Source: Hericium rajendrae
Lineage: Eukaryota > Basidiomycota > Agaricomycetes > Russulales > Hericiaceae
DNA: 64,000 bases
Assembly: GCA_033439255.1 (NCBI GenBank)
Contig: CM065889.1
Location: 992,001-1,056,000 of the forward strand
Direction of reading: 5' to 3'
Shown: positions 1 through 10,218 of the stretch, in pieces
How the letters are laid out: each line of letters begins with the position of its first letter
Numbering within the stretch: position 1 is the first letter of the stretch
Notes under the pieces: generated by a model
Told to the model about the DNA's origin: nothing
What the model saw: only the letters and a program-made list of their open reading frames with translations
The model's database searches: none
Program-made: the position numbers and the translations under genes

Positions 1-498
1 ACGACAAGAGTGAGAAGTCGGCATTGGACAAGCAATTGTGCGTGGACAATGAACACTTCGAGGGGCCATTATGACTTGGAGCAACCAAAGAGAGAGCAGA
101 TGATATCAATATCGTGATGTTAGATATGCCCAAGTCAACTTCACAATCAGTTGTGACACAGATTTGAGATGCAGAAGAGACCAAGCTGTCACTGAGTGAG
201 GTCAACTTCCAGAAAAGACGGAGAGCAATGCTATTCTGAGAGGAATTAAACACCAAGCAGATGTGAAGCAGGTGTGTGCACAAAGGCTTTGTAATTAACT
301 GCTCCGCACAATAGATGACTTAACGACAGGTCTCTGTTGCTGTAGCGAAGTCGCACTGTGAGCCAGGCGGCAGCCGAGACCTGTGGCTCCAGACAAGGTG
401 AACCGTGACGCGGCCGAGACCTGTAGCTTCGGCTAATTTTCTCTCTGTAACCTCTACTGCCAGCACGATAACCTATATTCCAACCTTTCATAGTCAGC
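1..498. other. Upstream non-coding region
   Basis: No coding region or RNA gene is supported here. The stretch precedes the start codon at 499. It contains two similar GC-rich segments with the words CCGAGACCTGT at about 378 and 413, which could be promoter or 5' UTR of the following gene. No TATA box is obvious. Confidence 0.4.
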
Positions 499-2702
499 AT
501 GCCGCCGCGGTCTCGAAAAAGAAATCGGGACCCTCACCAGTTTCCCGCTCTTGCTCAGTCAAACGGCGAGGATCAAGATAAAGTGCCACGCAAGCACCGG
601 CGTTCCGAGCTCGAGCTGCTCGCAGAGGACGCCGCGTGCAATGGTAATGTCCAGCATTCAACGCGACAGGGCACAACGTGCCAGGGCACAAGCACGCAGA
701 CACGGAGCGGGACAACAGTACCCCAAGTTGTCATCCCCACGCGTCGTGGACAAGATACCCAACGAGCGCAACGTCGTGGACAAGGTGCCCAACGAGCACA
801 GCATCGTGATGTCCCGCATAGCACCACGGGCAGCAATGGATGGAAACAAGGACCACATCGTGAGGTGCCACATGAGGAGGTAGAAGTGGAAATGGAAACT
901 AGTAAGTGAAGTTCGGCTTGATTTACGAGATGAAAACTTACCTGAGAACCTAGCAGAAAAGTCGAGAGCCCCTCCAGATGATAGTGAGACTGAGACCGAT
1001 GATGGTACCGAGCCCGCGCCGGTTGTCCGTCAAGCCGTACGAGAAGAAGAAGAAGAATCGTCGCAGATCGGCGAAGACGACGATGCACTGGCGGGTTATC
1101 GGAGTGAAGACGACGCGGAAATAGTAGCGATAGATAAAGGGATAGCAAGGTTGGAGGATCTTGGGCGCGAGATTGGTGATAGGTTCCTGGAAATGGATGG
1201 GGAACGAGGTAAGTACGATGAGGACACAGACAACGGTCAGTATTCTATATATCTATTCGACTCGAACGTACCTACTCACCTTTGATCTGCGCGCAGATAA
1301 CCTCTTCGACGATGATCGTGATCGCTCCCGTGGACCCTCTGAGCCTGACGAAGACAAGCCCAGCCAAGACGAAGACCGGAATGAAGACGACGATGGCGAT
1401 GCGAATATGGGAGATATCGAGGAAGATGAAGATTATGAGCCTCCAACGAAGAATAAGAGAAAGAAAGTCAGCTTCAAGCAGCCTCGAGGTCAAGGCATGC
1501 TCGAGTTGAATCGGAAATTTTCTGATCAGTAAGCAGACGCTCGATTCCTTAACTCGGATTTCCCAACTCGGACAACTCACTAATTGCACCCATGCCTATC
1601 GTCCTCCCTCGCACACTCCATGCTACTTGCAGAACTGGATTACGACCCGATTGGCGCGAGATCACGCACTCACAAGATACGACCAGGCGCGGTTCCAAAC
1701 ACAGCAAATCTTCGGGTCCGCCGCCTCGCGATCGAACACAATCGGAGGCGAGTGAAGATGATGACGAGGCTTTGGAGAGCTGGGAGTTTGGAGGGCAACA
1801 AACGAAGATACATCGCTCAAGTCAGGTGCGTGGTATAAGTTTTATTCTATTGTATAAACTGACACTGGTGATCTGTAGGTACAGATCACCTTCGACACCC
1901 TTTCCTCTCCACTCGACGAACCACCCCCCGTTGATGACTACTCGGGCCGTTCACCCAGCCCCGTTTGCTCGCCTCATGAGCACGAGCTCGATCTTGCCGA
2001 AGACGAGGACTTCCAGCAACTCGAACGAGCCTGGGAGATCAAGAAAGGCCTCTTGATCGAGGATGGGAACGAATTCCGGCCAGACGAGCGCTGGGAGGAC
2101 CAGGAGGTACGTTTTGATTTCTTTCAGCACGGCAACGATGAGAACGAGTCCGAACGGACTCATTCTCCTTCTCATCATCCATTTTCGCAGGAGTCGACTT
2201 GCTCCGACCCCATGGACTACGAGAACGAGCCACAAGATGCTCGTTCTCGTGGAGCCCGGTCCTCTTCGCGTCAGGATCCTCGTGCCCAGCCTCCTGTCGA
2301 CGAGAACAAGCCACAGGAGGCTCGTTCTCGCGGTGCCCGACCCTCCTCGCGGCAGAACCCCCGTATCCAGCCTACCAACTACGAGAACGAGCCCGGCGCG
2401 GCTCATTCTCTTGCTTCTCAGTCCTCGTCGTGTCAGAACCCCCGCACCCAGCCCCCTGTCGACGAGAACAAGCCCGGCGCGGCTCGTTCTCATACTTCTC
2501 GGTCCTCGTCGCATCAGAAACCCCACACCCAGCCTTCTGTCGACGAGAACGAGCCACAGGAGGCTCGTTCTCGCGGTGCCCGATCCTCCCCACGGCACAA
2601 CCCTCGCATCCAGCCCACCAACCACGAGAATGAGCCACAAGAAGCTCGTTCTCGTGGTGTATGGCCCTCCTCGCGTCAGAACCCTCGCATTCAGCCCAAC
2701 AA
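499..2702 (+). pseudogene. Acidic repeat-rich protein, 5' part
   Basis: I do not recognise this family. Exons are joined by introns with GTAAGT/GTGCGT donors and AG acceptors: about 1207-1295, 1530-1632 and 1828-1878. The product starts with a basic Arg/Lys-rich stretch (MPPRSRKRNR), passes through strongly acidic segments (runs of E and D near 1050-1110 and 1330-1440) and a Lys/Arg patch (KNKRKK) that could be a nuclear signal, then enters 28-residue repeats built on ENEPQEARSRG. The reading frame is cut at 2702 by element A and resumes in frame at 5259. The first splice after 899 is uncertain. The gene may be a repetitive, transposon-associated family rather than a housekeeping gene. Confidence 0.55.
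2139..2702 (+). repeat. 84-bp coding tandem repeats, block 1
   Basis: About seven imperfect units of 84 bp (28 codons). Each unit contains an inverted repeat, GAGAACGAGCC then 5-8 bases then GGCTCGTTCTC, which codes for E-N-E-P-x-E-A-R-S-R. Units differ, but the two arms usually change together: the first unit (2140-2167) has GAGTC with GACTC in place of GAGCC with GGCTC. The array continues at 5259 beyond element A. Confidence 0.85.
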
Positions 2703-3109
2703 CATCTGGAAAAACAGGAAGAGCTACAGTGGGCTACCATGAGCTACAGTAGTGATCAGAATCCTACCGTAGTGACCTGTAGCTCCCATAGCTCCTGTAG
2801 TACTCGTAGGACCCCCCCCTACTACCGTGGCTCTGATAGTGAGCCGTAGTGACCTGTAGTGAATATGTCTCTACTGTAGCAATGAATCTCTTTACAGTAG
2901 TTATACAATTCAATGTATAAACAACTGTTGATATCCTTATATTTCACTCAATTGCAATATATCAGAACATTCAGAAACTTTATTTAAGAATAACTACATA
3001 ACATGAGCTAGCTAATCACTACTCCATACTACATTAGGCCACTTGTGCTGTCATCTCACAGATATATAAACACCAGCCCCCTCTACTGTAGTACATACAT
3101 AGGTCAGAC

Positions 3110-3475
3110 AGACATGCAAGTGAGCAGGTGGGCATGTGAGTGAGCAGGTGGGCATGCGAGTGAGCAGGTGGGCATGTAGGCAAGCAGGTGAGTGGACGAG
3201 CATGCAAACAAGCAGGTGAGCAGACGAGCATGTGAACAAGTGGAAAGGTACATAGGTGAGCAGGCAGGTGTGCAGATGAGCAGGCAGGCAAGCAGATTGC
3301 GAGCAAGCCATTGGGCAAGCGAGCAAGCCATTGGGCAAGCGGGCAAGCCATTGGGCAAGCAGGCAAGCTATTGGGCAAGCGGGCAAGCCATCAGGCAAGT
3401 GAGCAGGCAAGCAGGCAGGCATGCATGTGATGGTTGCATGGGCAAGCGGGCAGGTAGAGGGCAGATGAGCAAGCA
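3110..3475. repeat. Low-complexity tandem repeats inside element A
   Basis: Two runs of short tandem repeats: GGTGGGCATGTGAGTGAGCA-like units at about 3118-3190, and GCAAGCCATTGGGCAAGCG-like units at about 3296-3400. All frames across them stay open by periodicity and give Pro/Cys/Ala/Leu-rich peptides, so those reading frames are not credible genes. The position matches the GC-rich tract of elements D, F and G. Confidence 0.7.
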
Positions 3476-3719
3476 TGTCAGCGCTGAAACAACCAATAAA
3501 ATAAAAACAAACATACATACAATGTACCAGTATCACTCTTGTAGCCTTCTCTTACACCCTTCTAACCTGAAAAGAGATGAGAACAAAAGAATAACAGACT
3601 TACAATAAAACAAGAGAGAGAGAAGTGAGAGAGTGAGAGAGTGAGAGAGAAGAGACTTAGAAAGAGTGGCAAAGACGACGCGCTGCTGGCAAATCCTGAG
3701 GCCAAATAACACCAAAGGC

Positions 3720-3755
3720 AGAAACCAGATTGCCATATTTGGCAATCTGGTTTCT
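3720..3755. other. Perfect 16-bp hairpin in element A
   Basis: The arms AGAAACCAGATTGCCA and TGGCAATCTGGTTTCT are exact reverse complements separated by TATT. This is one of the strongest inverted repeats in the window and lies in no gene. A GTAAGT-type donor on the minus strand lies just to the right, near 3800. Confidence 0.85.
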
Positions 3756-3860
3756 GGCTCCTGCACGAAAAATGAAAACATTGCAAGTTATATTACTTAC
3801 AAAATTTCCTTCAGTGTTTATAGATATGAACTCTACACTGACTTACACTTGTCCAATGCT

Positions 3861-3902
3861 GGCAGAAATCAGATTGCCAGATATGGCCATCTGTGTTCTG
3901 CC
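3861..3902. other. Imperfect hairpin related to the one at 3720
   Basis: Left arm GGCAGAAATCAGATTGCCA and right arm TGGCCATCTGTGTTCTGCC pair over most of their length around a GATA loop, with three mismatches or wobbles. The arms resemble those at 3720-3755, so this is a diverged second copy. Confidence 0.65.
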
Positions 3903-4019
3903 CTGTTGTGCGCCTTAGCTGCAAGGAGCGTGGAAGAGTATCTGGGTCCCCTGGAGAGTTCTGCATTTCTCTGCTACAAACATCAGTTTTCATCTGATTA
4001 ACACGTACCTAGTACTGAC

Positions 4020-4720
4020 CGAGCCGGACGAATCGTTGCTTTCGAACGATGTCTTGTATGCCATGATCTGTTGGATATTAAAGGCGCTATGGCCAGAATG
4101 CTATAAGTGACATTTAGTAGATACAAAAAGTGATATAACTTTATTAATATTGCATGCACCACATATCTTTTTGGCTCATCTGAATGTTCTTATTCGTAGC
4201 TTCCAAGCAAGCCCTCATACGCTACGTTAGGTGCAGAACTCGTGCACCAGCGGCAAAATCTCTGAAAATGGGGGTCAAACAGCAGTTTTGGCATATCTTC
4301 ACAACGAGAACACGCACCGCTGACGTTTCAGACATTCCTGAATGCGGTTGAGCGTAGCTTTCGAACGGTGCCCTACACAACCTGATCCAAGAAGATTTAA
4401 AAATCGTCCCTTTGAGCGAAAATTGGATATATCATGATGAATATTGGACATACCACAAAAATCTTTATCTCGTTAAAAGGAGCTCATCAAGAGCTTTCGA
4501 TCGAGTTATTGTGCACCCTGATGGGTGAAAAACTCGAGGCACTACAACAGAATCTCTGAAACTGTCAGCAAGAACATGTTTTGAGGATATCTTTACAACG
4601 AGTAAACGCACCGGCAACATTTCTGGTGTTTCAGAAAGCAGCAATCAGTAGCTTTCGAACGCATGTACATACATGCAAATCGGTGCAGTGCTTGGTGCAC
4701 AACATCAAAATCTATGGTAT
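4020..4720. repeat. Diverged repeats in element A
   Basis: Three or four segments of roughly 150-180 bp share the words AGCTTTCGAACG (near 4352 and 4641; related words near 4040 and 4493), ACAACGAG and GCACCG. No open frame of note. Meaning unknown. Confidence 0.45.
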
Positions 4721-5258
4721 CAAAGCGTCAGCCACACATACCTTTTGAAACTTGAAGTCGTCTATGCAAGGGTGTTATCCTAGACTTGTTGAAAAGTGTT
4801 AGTCAAGAGTATTTTAATACACTCACATTTGTTCTGAGTTATTTCCTGCTTGCCTTGGAACTGCAAAAAATGCAGACACACAGTATGAGCAGGACTTGCT
4901 TAGAGGCACATATGTGTGCGTAACATGTCACTAGTGGTGATAGCACATTAGTAATCAAAACTGGCAGATCATATGATGAAATACAAGCCTCACATCACTT
5001 TTGAAAGACTTTTGAGCAATATAATGGATTAAAAAGACAGTGTCACTACAGAAAACTACAGGAGACTACGGTAGGACAAGACAAGCTATGGGACCTGAAT
5101 GCAGTCATACAGTATGTAATAGAAGAGCTACAGGATCAGCCGGAAAACACCGGTAGCTACCATCAGTGCTTCTATATCTACATCAGTGCTTCTATAGGCA
5201 CATCAATGCTTCTATAGGCACATCATCTGATTTAGTAAAACTCCGGTTTTTCCTGATG

Positions 5259-7145
5259 AACCACAAGAATGAGCCACAAGAAGCTCGTTCTCGCGGTGTC
5301 CGGCCCTCCTCGCGTCAGGACCCTCGCATCCAGCCCACCAACCACGAGAACGAGCCACAAGAAGCTCGTTCTCGCGGTGCCCGATCCTCCTCGCGTCCGA
5401 ACCCTCGCATCCAACCCACCAACCACGAGAACGAGCCCGGCGTGGCTCGTTCTCATGGTCCTACGTCATCTTCAGGCCAGCGCCCTCGCACTCAGCCCCG
5501 CATCGACGAGAACGAGCCACTAGCAGCTCGTTCTCGTGTTTCGTCCTCGTCTGCGCACCAGGAACTCCGTGTTGACGAGGATGAACATCATGCGGTTCGT
5601 TTTCATGCTTTTGTTTCTTCGGATTGTGACTAACTCCATAAGCAGCTCGATTACTACGAGAACGAGCCTGTTCAGGCTCGTTCTCGTGGTCCAACTTCTG
5701 CGCGCCAGCACGACCGGATGCAGGTCAAGATTGACGAGAACGAGAACGAGTCTACTGGCCCTCGTTCTCGTCCTGCTAGCTCTTCGCGGGGCAAACAGGC
5801 CAGGGATCTCAACAACCGCGAACTCAGTCGTCGTCCCCCATCCTCACAGCATGGTGTATCTACACCAAAGAATCCACCTGCACGCGATATGGGTGCCGGG
5901 CCCCGCTCTTTTTCAGCACCGAAGAAGGTTTTTTCTTTTCTTTTTTCTTTGGCTATGTATTTGTCTAATAGTCTATTGTCTTGCAGCCTGTAACACCCGC
6001 ACGCGGACCACTGCCTCCAGCATCTGCATCTCAACAGGTAAGTTTATGTTTAATTCCTCACAAATTCAATGCTGATGTTTATCATTAGACACCACACACC
6101 TCATCCTCGTCCTCGCAATGGCGAGGACGAGGATGACACTGAGACCGAGATGCAACGTACCAAGACCAGGAAGCCGACCAATGCTGATTTGCCTCCCGGT
6201 ACAATGCCGCGCTGGCAAGATATATTTTTGCCAATGGTTCGGGACTTCTTGGGTACGTGCGCTGATCCATGGGACACACAGGAGCTCCTTGAGCCCATCC
6301 AGAACCTTTGGGATCTTGTTTTCCCTTCTGTACCTCGGGAATTCAAGGACAAAGAAGATATGGTGTATTCTCTTGTGAGTTTTTCTCTGTTGTCTCTTCA
6401 ATAGCTTATGTCTTGTGGTTAGTTGATGCAGCGCATATACGAGTGGCGCCGTGGCTTTGCTTATGCAGCCATTGACGCTGTGGCAGATCATTTCTGGAGT
6501 GTAGAGTCTGCTATCGACAATGATCTCGATGCGAAAGAAGACTACGCTGCGAAGATGCTGGGGATTCAAGATGCTGATGATGGTGCAACCATTCCATTTA
6601 TCTTTCGCACCTCGTATAAGGACAATAATGGGCACCTGGTAAGACTGCTGAATATTATCTTTTGCTTATTAACATGTTCTTGACAGGTATACAAAGATGC
6701 TTTCCTATCTCGAGTCATCTTGCAGACCCTCACTGCTGCACATGTGCAGAGTGTGTCAGAGATGCCCGAGAACTCTCAGCGGCTTGAATGGCCAGTTGGT
6801 GCGCTAGCACTGGCTACTACTGCAGTATGTCTCTTTTCTTTTTGTTTCATTTATCTGACTTGTATATAGGTTGAGCGTGCTTGGACCCGGTGGTTGCGTC
6901 CTGACCCCAATGCACCTGATCCTCAACTGGAGGCAAGGATCAAGAGCTGATTCTCCAATGGCATCTGGGGTAACATTACTGATGACTATGCAGAAGTCAT
7001 CGCTGGCTTCACTGATGAGAAGTGGGGCATTATTATAAAGGCAGTCAAGCAGTTGCTTCAGCCAAAGCGGAAGGCGACTAATGCTCCTGGCAAGTCAGCC
7101 ATCTCTGCCCGTCGTCGTGGTCTCAAGGCTTTGGCCAACAAGTAA
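5259..7145 (+). pseudogene. Acidic repeat-rich protein, 3' part
   Basis: Continues the reading frame broken at 2702. It starts with four to five more 28-residue repeats, then a Ser/Arg/Pro-rich linker (5640-5930), then several exons that look like a folded domain: an exon with RWQDIFLPMVRDFLG (about 6210), MQRIYEWRRGFAYAAIDAV (6427), YKDAFLSRVILQTLTAAHV (6690) and ERAWTRWLRPDPNAPDP (6873). Introns have GTAAGT-like donors at about 6376, 6639 and 6826. The end is ALANK then TAA at 7143. An in-frame TGA at about 6948 and element A suggest this copy is dead. The C-terminal domain resembles uncharacterised Agaricomycete proteins, but I cannot name a family. Confidence 0.5.
5262..5790 (+). repeat. 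84-bp coding tandem repeats, block 2
   Basis: Continuation of the array at 2139-2702. Hairpin arms are kept in almost every unit (for example GAGAACGAGCC/GGCTCGTTCTC at about 5347-5373 and GAACGAGCCTG/CAGGCTCGTTC at 5662-5685). One degenerate unit near 5578-5607 sits at the probable end of an exon. Confidence 0.8.
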
Positions 7146-7409
7146 AGTTGATCTGCTGCATTGGTTGATGGTTGGGCATGTCTTTGACTTGGTGCTTGGA
7201 TATTTTTTCATCATTTGTGCTTCTAATTTTGATCTCCACTCAGTTATAATTTTTCTTTTAGATCTCTTCTGGTCTGGTTGATCCCTACTCAGTTCTGCTT
7301 TTTCTTTTAGATCATTCTAATATCTTCTCTAAGTATCCTTTATCCTTTACTTCTAAAGCCCTTTAATGCTTTCTGATCTTTCCTTTTTAACTTTGCTTTC
7401 ATGCTTTTT
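7146..7409. other. AT-rich spacer
   Basis: T-rich sequence after the stop of the repeat gene, with several CTTTTAGATC-like repeats (about 7254-7310). Probably 3' UTR and intergenic DNA. I see no gene. Confidence 0.4.
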
Positions 7410-8086
7410 CATCTGAGTATGCCTATCTGATTGATTTACATCATCTACTGCATAATATTGAGCTGCATTTTGTATTTTTGGTGTGATTCTGGTCTAATCT
7501 AAAATTCTGCTCTGACTCTAAATTCTGATCTGACTCTAAATTCTGATCTGACTCTAAATTCTGATCTGACTTAGAACTCTGATCTGACTCTAAATTCTGA
7601 TCTGACTTGAATCTCTGATCTGAGCAAAGTTTCTGATCTGACCCTAAATTCTGATCTGACTTAAAACTCTGATCTGAGTAGGGTTTCTGATCTGAGCAGA
7701 GTTTCTGATCTGACCCTAAATTCTGATCTGAGTAGGGTTTCTGATCTGAGAGATTTCTGATCTGACTTTGAATTCTGATCTGACTCTAAACTTTGATCTG
7801 ACCTAGAACTCTGATCTGACCAGAGTTTCTGATCTGATCTGATTTTCTAATCTGACTAGAGTTTCTCTGATCTGAGTATAGTTTCTGATCTGACTTAGAA
7901 CTCTGATCTGACATCAATCTGATTGATCTGATTTCAGAAAAAATCTGAAAGCAGATTATATTCTGATTAGCAGATTATCTGTCTGACATCAGAAGTCAAT
8001 TCTGATTTTAGACTTATTTCTGATCTTCTGAGTGTCTGATATCAGAAACATTTCTGATATCAGACAAGTCAGACACAGTTCAGATG
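7410..8086. mobile_element. Element B, TCTGATCTGAC-repeat remnant
   Basis: Runs from CATCTGAG to CAGATG and consists almost wholly of short direct repeats of TCTGATCTGAC and TTCTGATCTGA, on one strand in the left part and turning to ATCAGA near 8030. The same TCTGAC/GTCAGA words make up the subterminal arrays of E1/E2, so this is probably an internally deleted relative. No target duplication could be assigned. The left boundary is a guess from end sequence. Confidence 0.45.
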
Positions 8087-8545
8087 CATCAGAAAGTTCC
8101 AAGGGTTCCTGATGTTGCACGCAGCATCGCGCACACCAGCTGCACGTGTGCCAGCCCCACCTATGGCATGTTGTATACAATGTAGTATACTTGCATGTAT
8201 CAGTAGTTTGATATAAATAAATTTGACCTGATTTCGAGCACTTGAAACCATAGTCTCTACACCAACTATAGATATTATAGCAACCTGAGAGTCCATAGTA
8301 ACCTTTGGAAGCTCTGTATGGAACATAGTATCTATAGGATACATAGAGGGAGACTAGTTACATAGTAGGCATAGTAGTGTCCTATCACTATGTAATACTA
8401 TATACCCCTCACCCATGACTATGATAGCTATGATAGCTACCATAGTCCTGTATAGCTATGTGGCCCAACTACATAGCAGCCATAGCACTATGGAACCAGG
8501 AATAGTATTGGCTGGCAGCTATGTAGATTTCAGATTTTTCAGATG
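8087..8545. mobile_element. Short CATCAG element or element end
   Basis: Starts CATCAGAAAG immediately after the CAGATG end of element B and ends TTTTTCAGATG. Its right part (8340-8520) is an array of CTATGATAGCTATGATAGC words as in D, F and G, preceded by a GC-rich scrap (8117-8165). Best read as an internally deleted member or a broken right end. Confidence 0.45.
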
Positions 8546-9754
8546 AAATAGAATAACTATAGATTATATGTCTGAGTAGAATACATGAGCTACTTATGTA
8601 GCAAGTGTACGGTATATTACTGAGTAGCAGGTTCAACATAACCCATTCTAATCACTAGTCTCTGACACGGCACTCAGCAACTCCTGGCAGCTGTGATTCT
8701 CGGCTTCGCTCGGAATTCGTATATAAGGCTCATGCAATGCGCATTGCCTCTTGCTCTTTAACCTTCACTATCCCTTGCCATGTTGATGTGTTTGTCATCA
8801 TCGTTTGCTCACTCGCCATCGTTTGCTCGCTCACCATCGTTTGCTCACTCGTCATCGTTGTTTGATTGCTCTCATCATCGTTCTCTCTGTTGTTAAGGTA
8901 AGCTCTTATTCTTAGTTCTGTTATAACTTATATTAATGTCTTCATACTTATTACAGCACTATTGTAGTCTTGACTAGGTAAACTTTGTTATACTTTGTAC
9001 TAATGCCTTTAATTTCCTCTGTAGGTTTTCACTTTTTTGTTAGTCTGATAAGTTTTCATGTGTTATCTTTGTTATCTTCTAGTACTAATGTTTTGTAAGA
9101 TGTTGTAGTCTTCTATTTTGGTTTTGTTATCTTATCTTATATTCTTTATCTTATCCTTTTATCTTATCTTATCCCTTTATCTTATCTTATCTTAATTCTT
9201 TTATCTTATCTTAATCTATTATCTATTTGTATTATTTATTTTTATAGTTGCTTATATAGTTAAAAAGTTTGTTAATCTAGTTTGTTTTATTGTTATATAA
9301 TGTTTAATAAGATCTCTATTAAATTGCTCTTTCTGTTAATTTCATTGAACTGTGATATTCAATCTATTCTGTATATCAAATTCTGAAATAATTTAGATAA
9401 ACAAACTATAGTGTAGAAAATTGACATAGTCTTGATAATCTCAGATAACATGAATAGTATTCATACAATCTATACTATAAATAGTATGCATATTATATAT
9501 AGTTAGCATAGCTTATATAGCTACCTTACACTATGATATCTATGTCTTATAGCTATGATAGCTATGATAGCTATGATAGCTATGATAGCTATGATAGCTA
9601 TGATAGCTCTCTATAGCTGTCCTATCTGGCTCTATAGCTCTATATAGATGACCCTCAAGCTATATAGAGCTATGAAGAAAAGGAGACAGCTATCAAGCTA
9701 TTAGAGCTATGTAGCCAATATAGTCATATATAGCTCTGACAGATTTACAAGATG
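8546..9754. mobile_element. Element C, right half of a D/G-type element
   Basis: Contains a promoter-like block (8672-8760, TATATAAGG at about 8722), a 5' exon-like stretch with 18-bp repeats around CATCGTTTGCTC (about 8788-8860), a GTAAGC donor at about 8899 with several later intron-like segments, TTATC microsatellite DNA (9120-9240), and a TATAGCT array (9490-9730). It ends in the complement of CATCTTGTAAATCTG. The layout matches the right half of D and G. The left half with hairpins is missing. Confidence 0.55.
8672..8900 (+). promoter_or_regulatory. Promoter-like block of element C
   Basis: The order CTGGCAGCTGTGATTC, then CTCGGAATTCGTATATAAGG, then a T/C-rich leader with LTR-like words and a GTAAGCTCTTATTC donor is repeated nearly word for word in G (17826-18045) and more loosely in D and F. 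Conservation of the TATA region and donor across copies supports a real promoter and first exon. Confidence 0.5.
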
Positions 9755-9899
9755 AGGCACCATATAAATGAAGGTACGTACTACGTCTTTGATGGGTCTT
9801 CAAATTTTTTTGACTTAGGGTAATGATCTTCTCCAGCTGCTTAGGAGTTAATGAGTCAAGACCAGCAATGAGCGAGTTAGTAGAGCTCTTAGACGACAT
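9693..9899 (-). CDS. Small unassigned ORF
   Basis: From ATG at 9899 the frame reads MSSKSSTNSLIAGLDSLTPK and ends near 9693. It is Ser/Lys-rich with a predicted helical middle, has no recognised motif, and overlaps the right end of element C, so it may be chance. Listed because it lies in the otherwise empty space before the Plavaka gene. Confidence 0.2.
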   Translation of the reverse strand: MSSKSSTNSLIAGLDSLTPKQLEKIITLSQKNLKTHQRRSTYLHLYGASSCKSVRAIYDYIGYIALIA

Positions 9900-10218
9900 G
9901 ATACAGTGGATGGAAGGTGAGTTATCATGCAGAACAAGTGGGACTTGAATAGAGACAGCTGGTAAGTACAATGTGGCAAGGGATCAAGTGAAGCAAGACT
10001 GAGATGACATGTTGAGTCATCTGATTGTTTGACTATGCATGGCAGTTTGCCAGGCCTGACTAGTCTGCCAGGCCTGACTAGTCTGCATAGTGCTCTTGCA
10101 GACTTGACTACACATGGTGCTTTCTCTATACTTCAAGTACTTTCCACCATTACTTCAGGTTGCTTATATCTTACACTCAGGTTCTGCTTCTTACTCTCTA
10201 CCTCAGCACATCACCGTC
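9900..10218. other. Spacer before the Plavaka gene
   Basis: Contains a perfect 21-22 bp direct duplication around GCCAGGCCTGACTAGTCT at about 10049-10090. Could hold the transposase promoter or first exon. No terminal inverted repeat of the Plavaka element itself was identified. Confidence 0.35.

Larger units (their letters stand above)
2703..5258. mobile_element. Element A, non-autonomous CATCWG-type transposon
   Basis: The 2556-bp segment begins CATCTGGAAAAACAGGA and ends with the complement of CATCAGGAAAAACCGGA, so the ends form about 17-bp imperfect terminal inverted repeats. Removing it together with one copy of the flanking AA (2701-2702, 5259-5260) restores the 84-bp coding repeat, giving a 2-bp target duplication. 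The subterminal zones are rich in CTACAGTAG and CCTGTAGT words, and three copies of a 21-bp repeat (CATCAGTGCTTCTATA core) lie at about 5163-5225. No transposase is present. The interior holds two strong hairpins, intron-like GTAAGT motifs on the minus strand, and low-complexity GC-rich repeats. Related to D, E, F, G and H by end sequence. Confidence 0.8.

Noticed and set aside
2139-2702. CRISPR-like spaced repeats
   Set aside because: The 84-bp units are contiguous, diverged and in frame with a coding exon in a fungal genome. There are no unique spacers or cas genes.
3034-3608. Cys/Pro/Ala/Leu-rich frames in element A
   Set aside because: They come from the tandem GCAAGCCATTGGGC and GAGCAGGTGGGCAT repeats. 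All frames stay open through periodicity.
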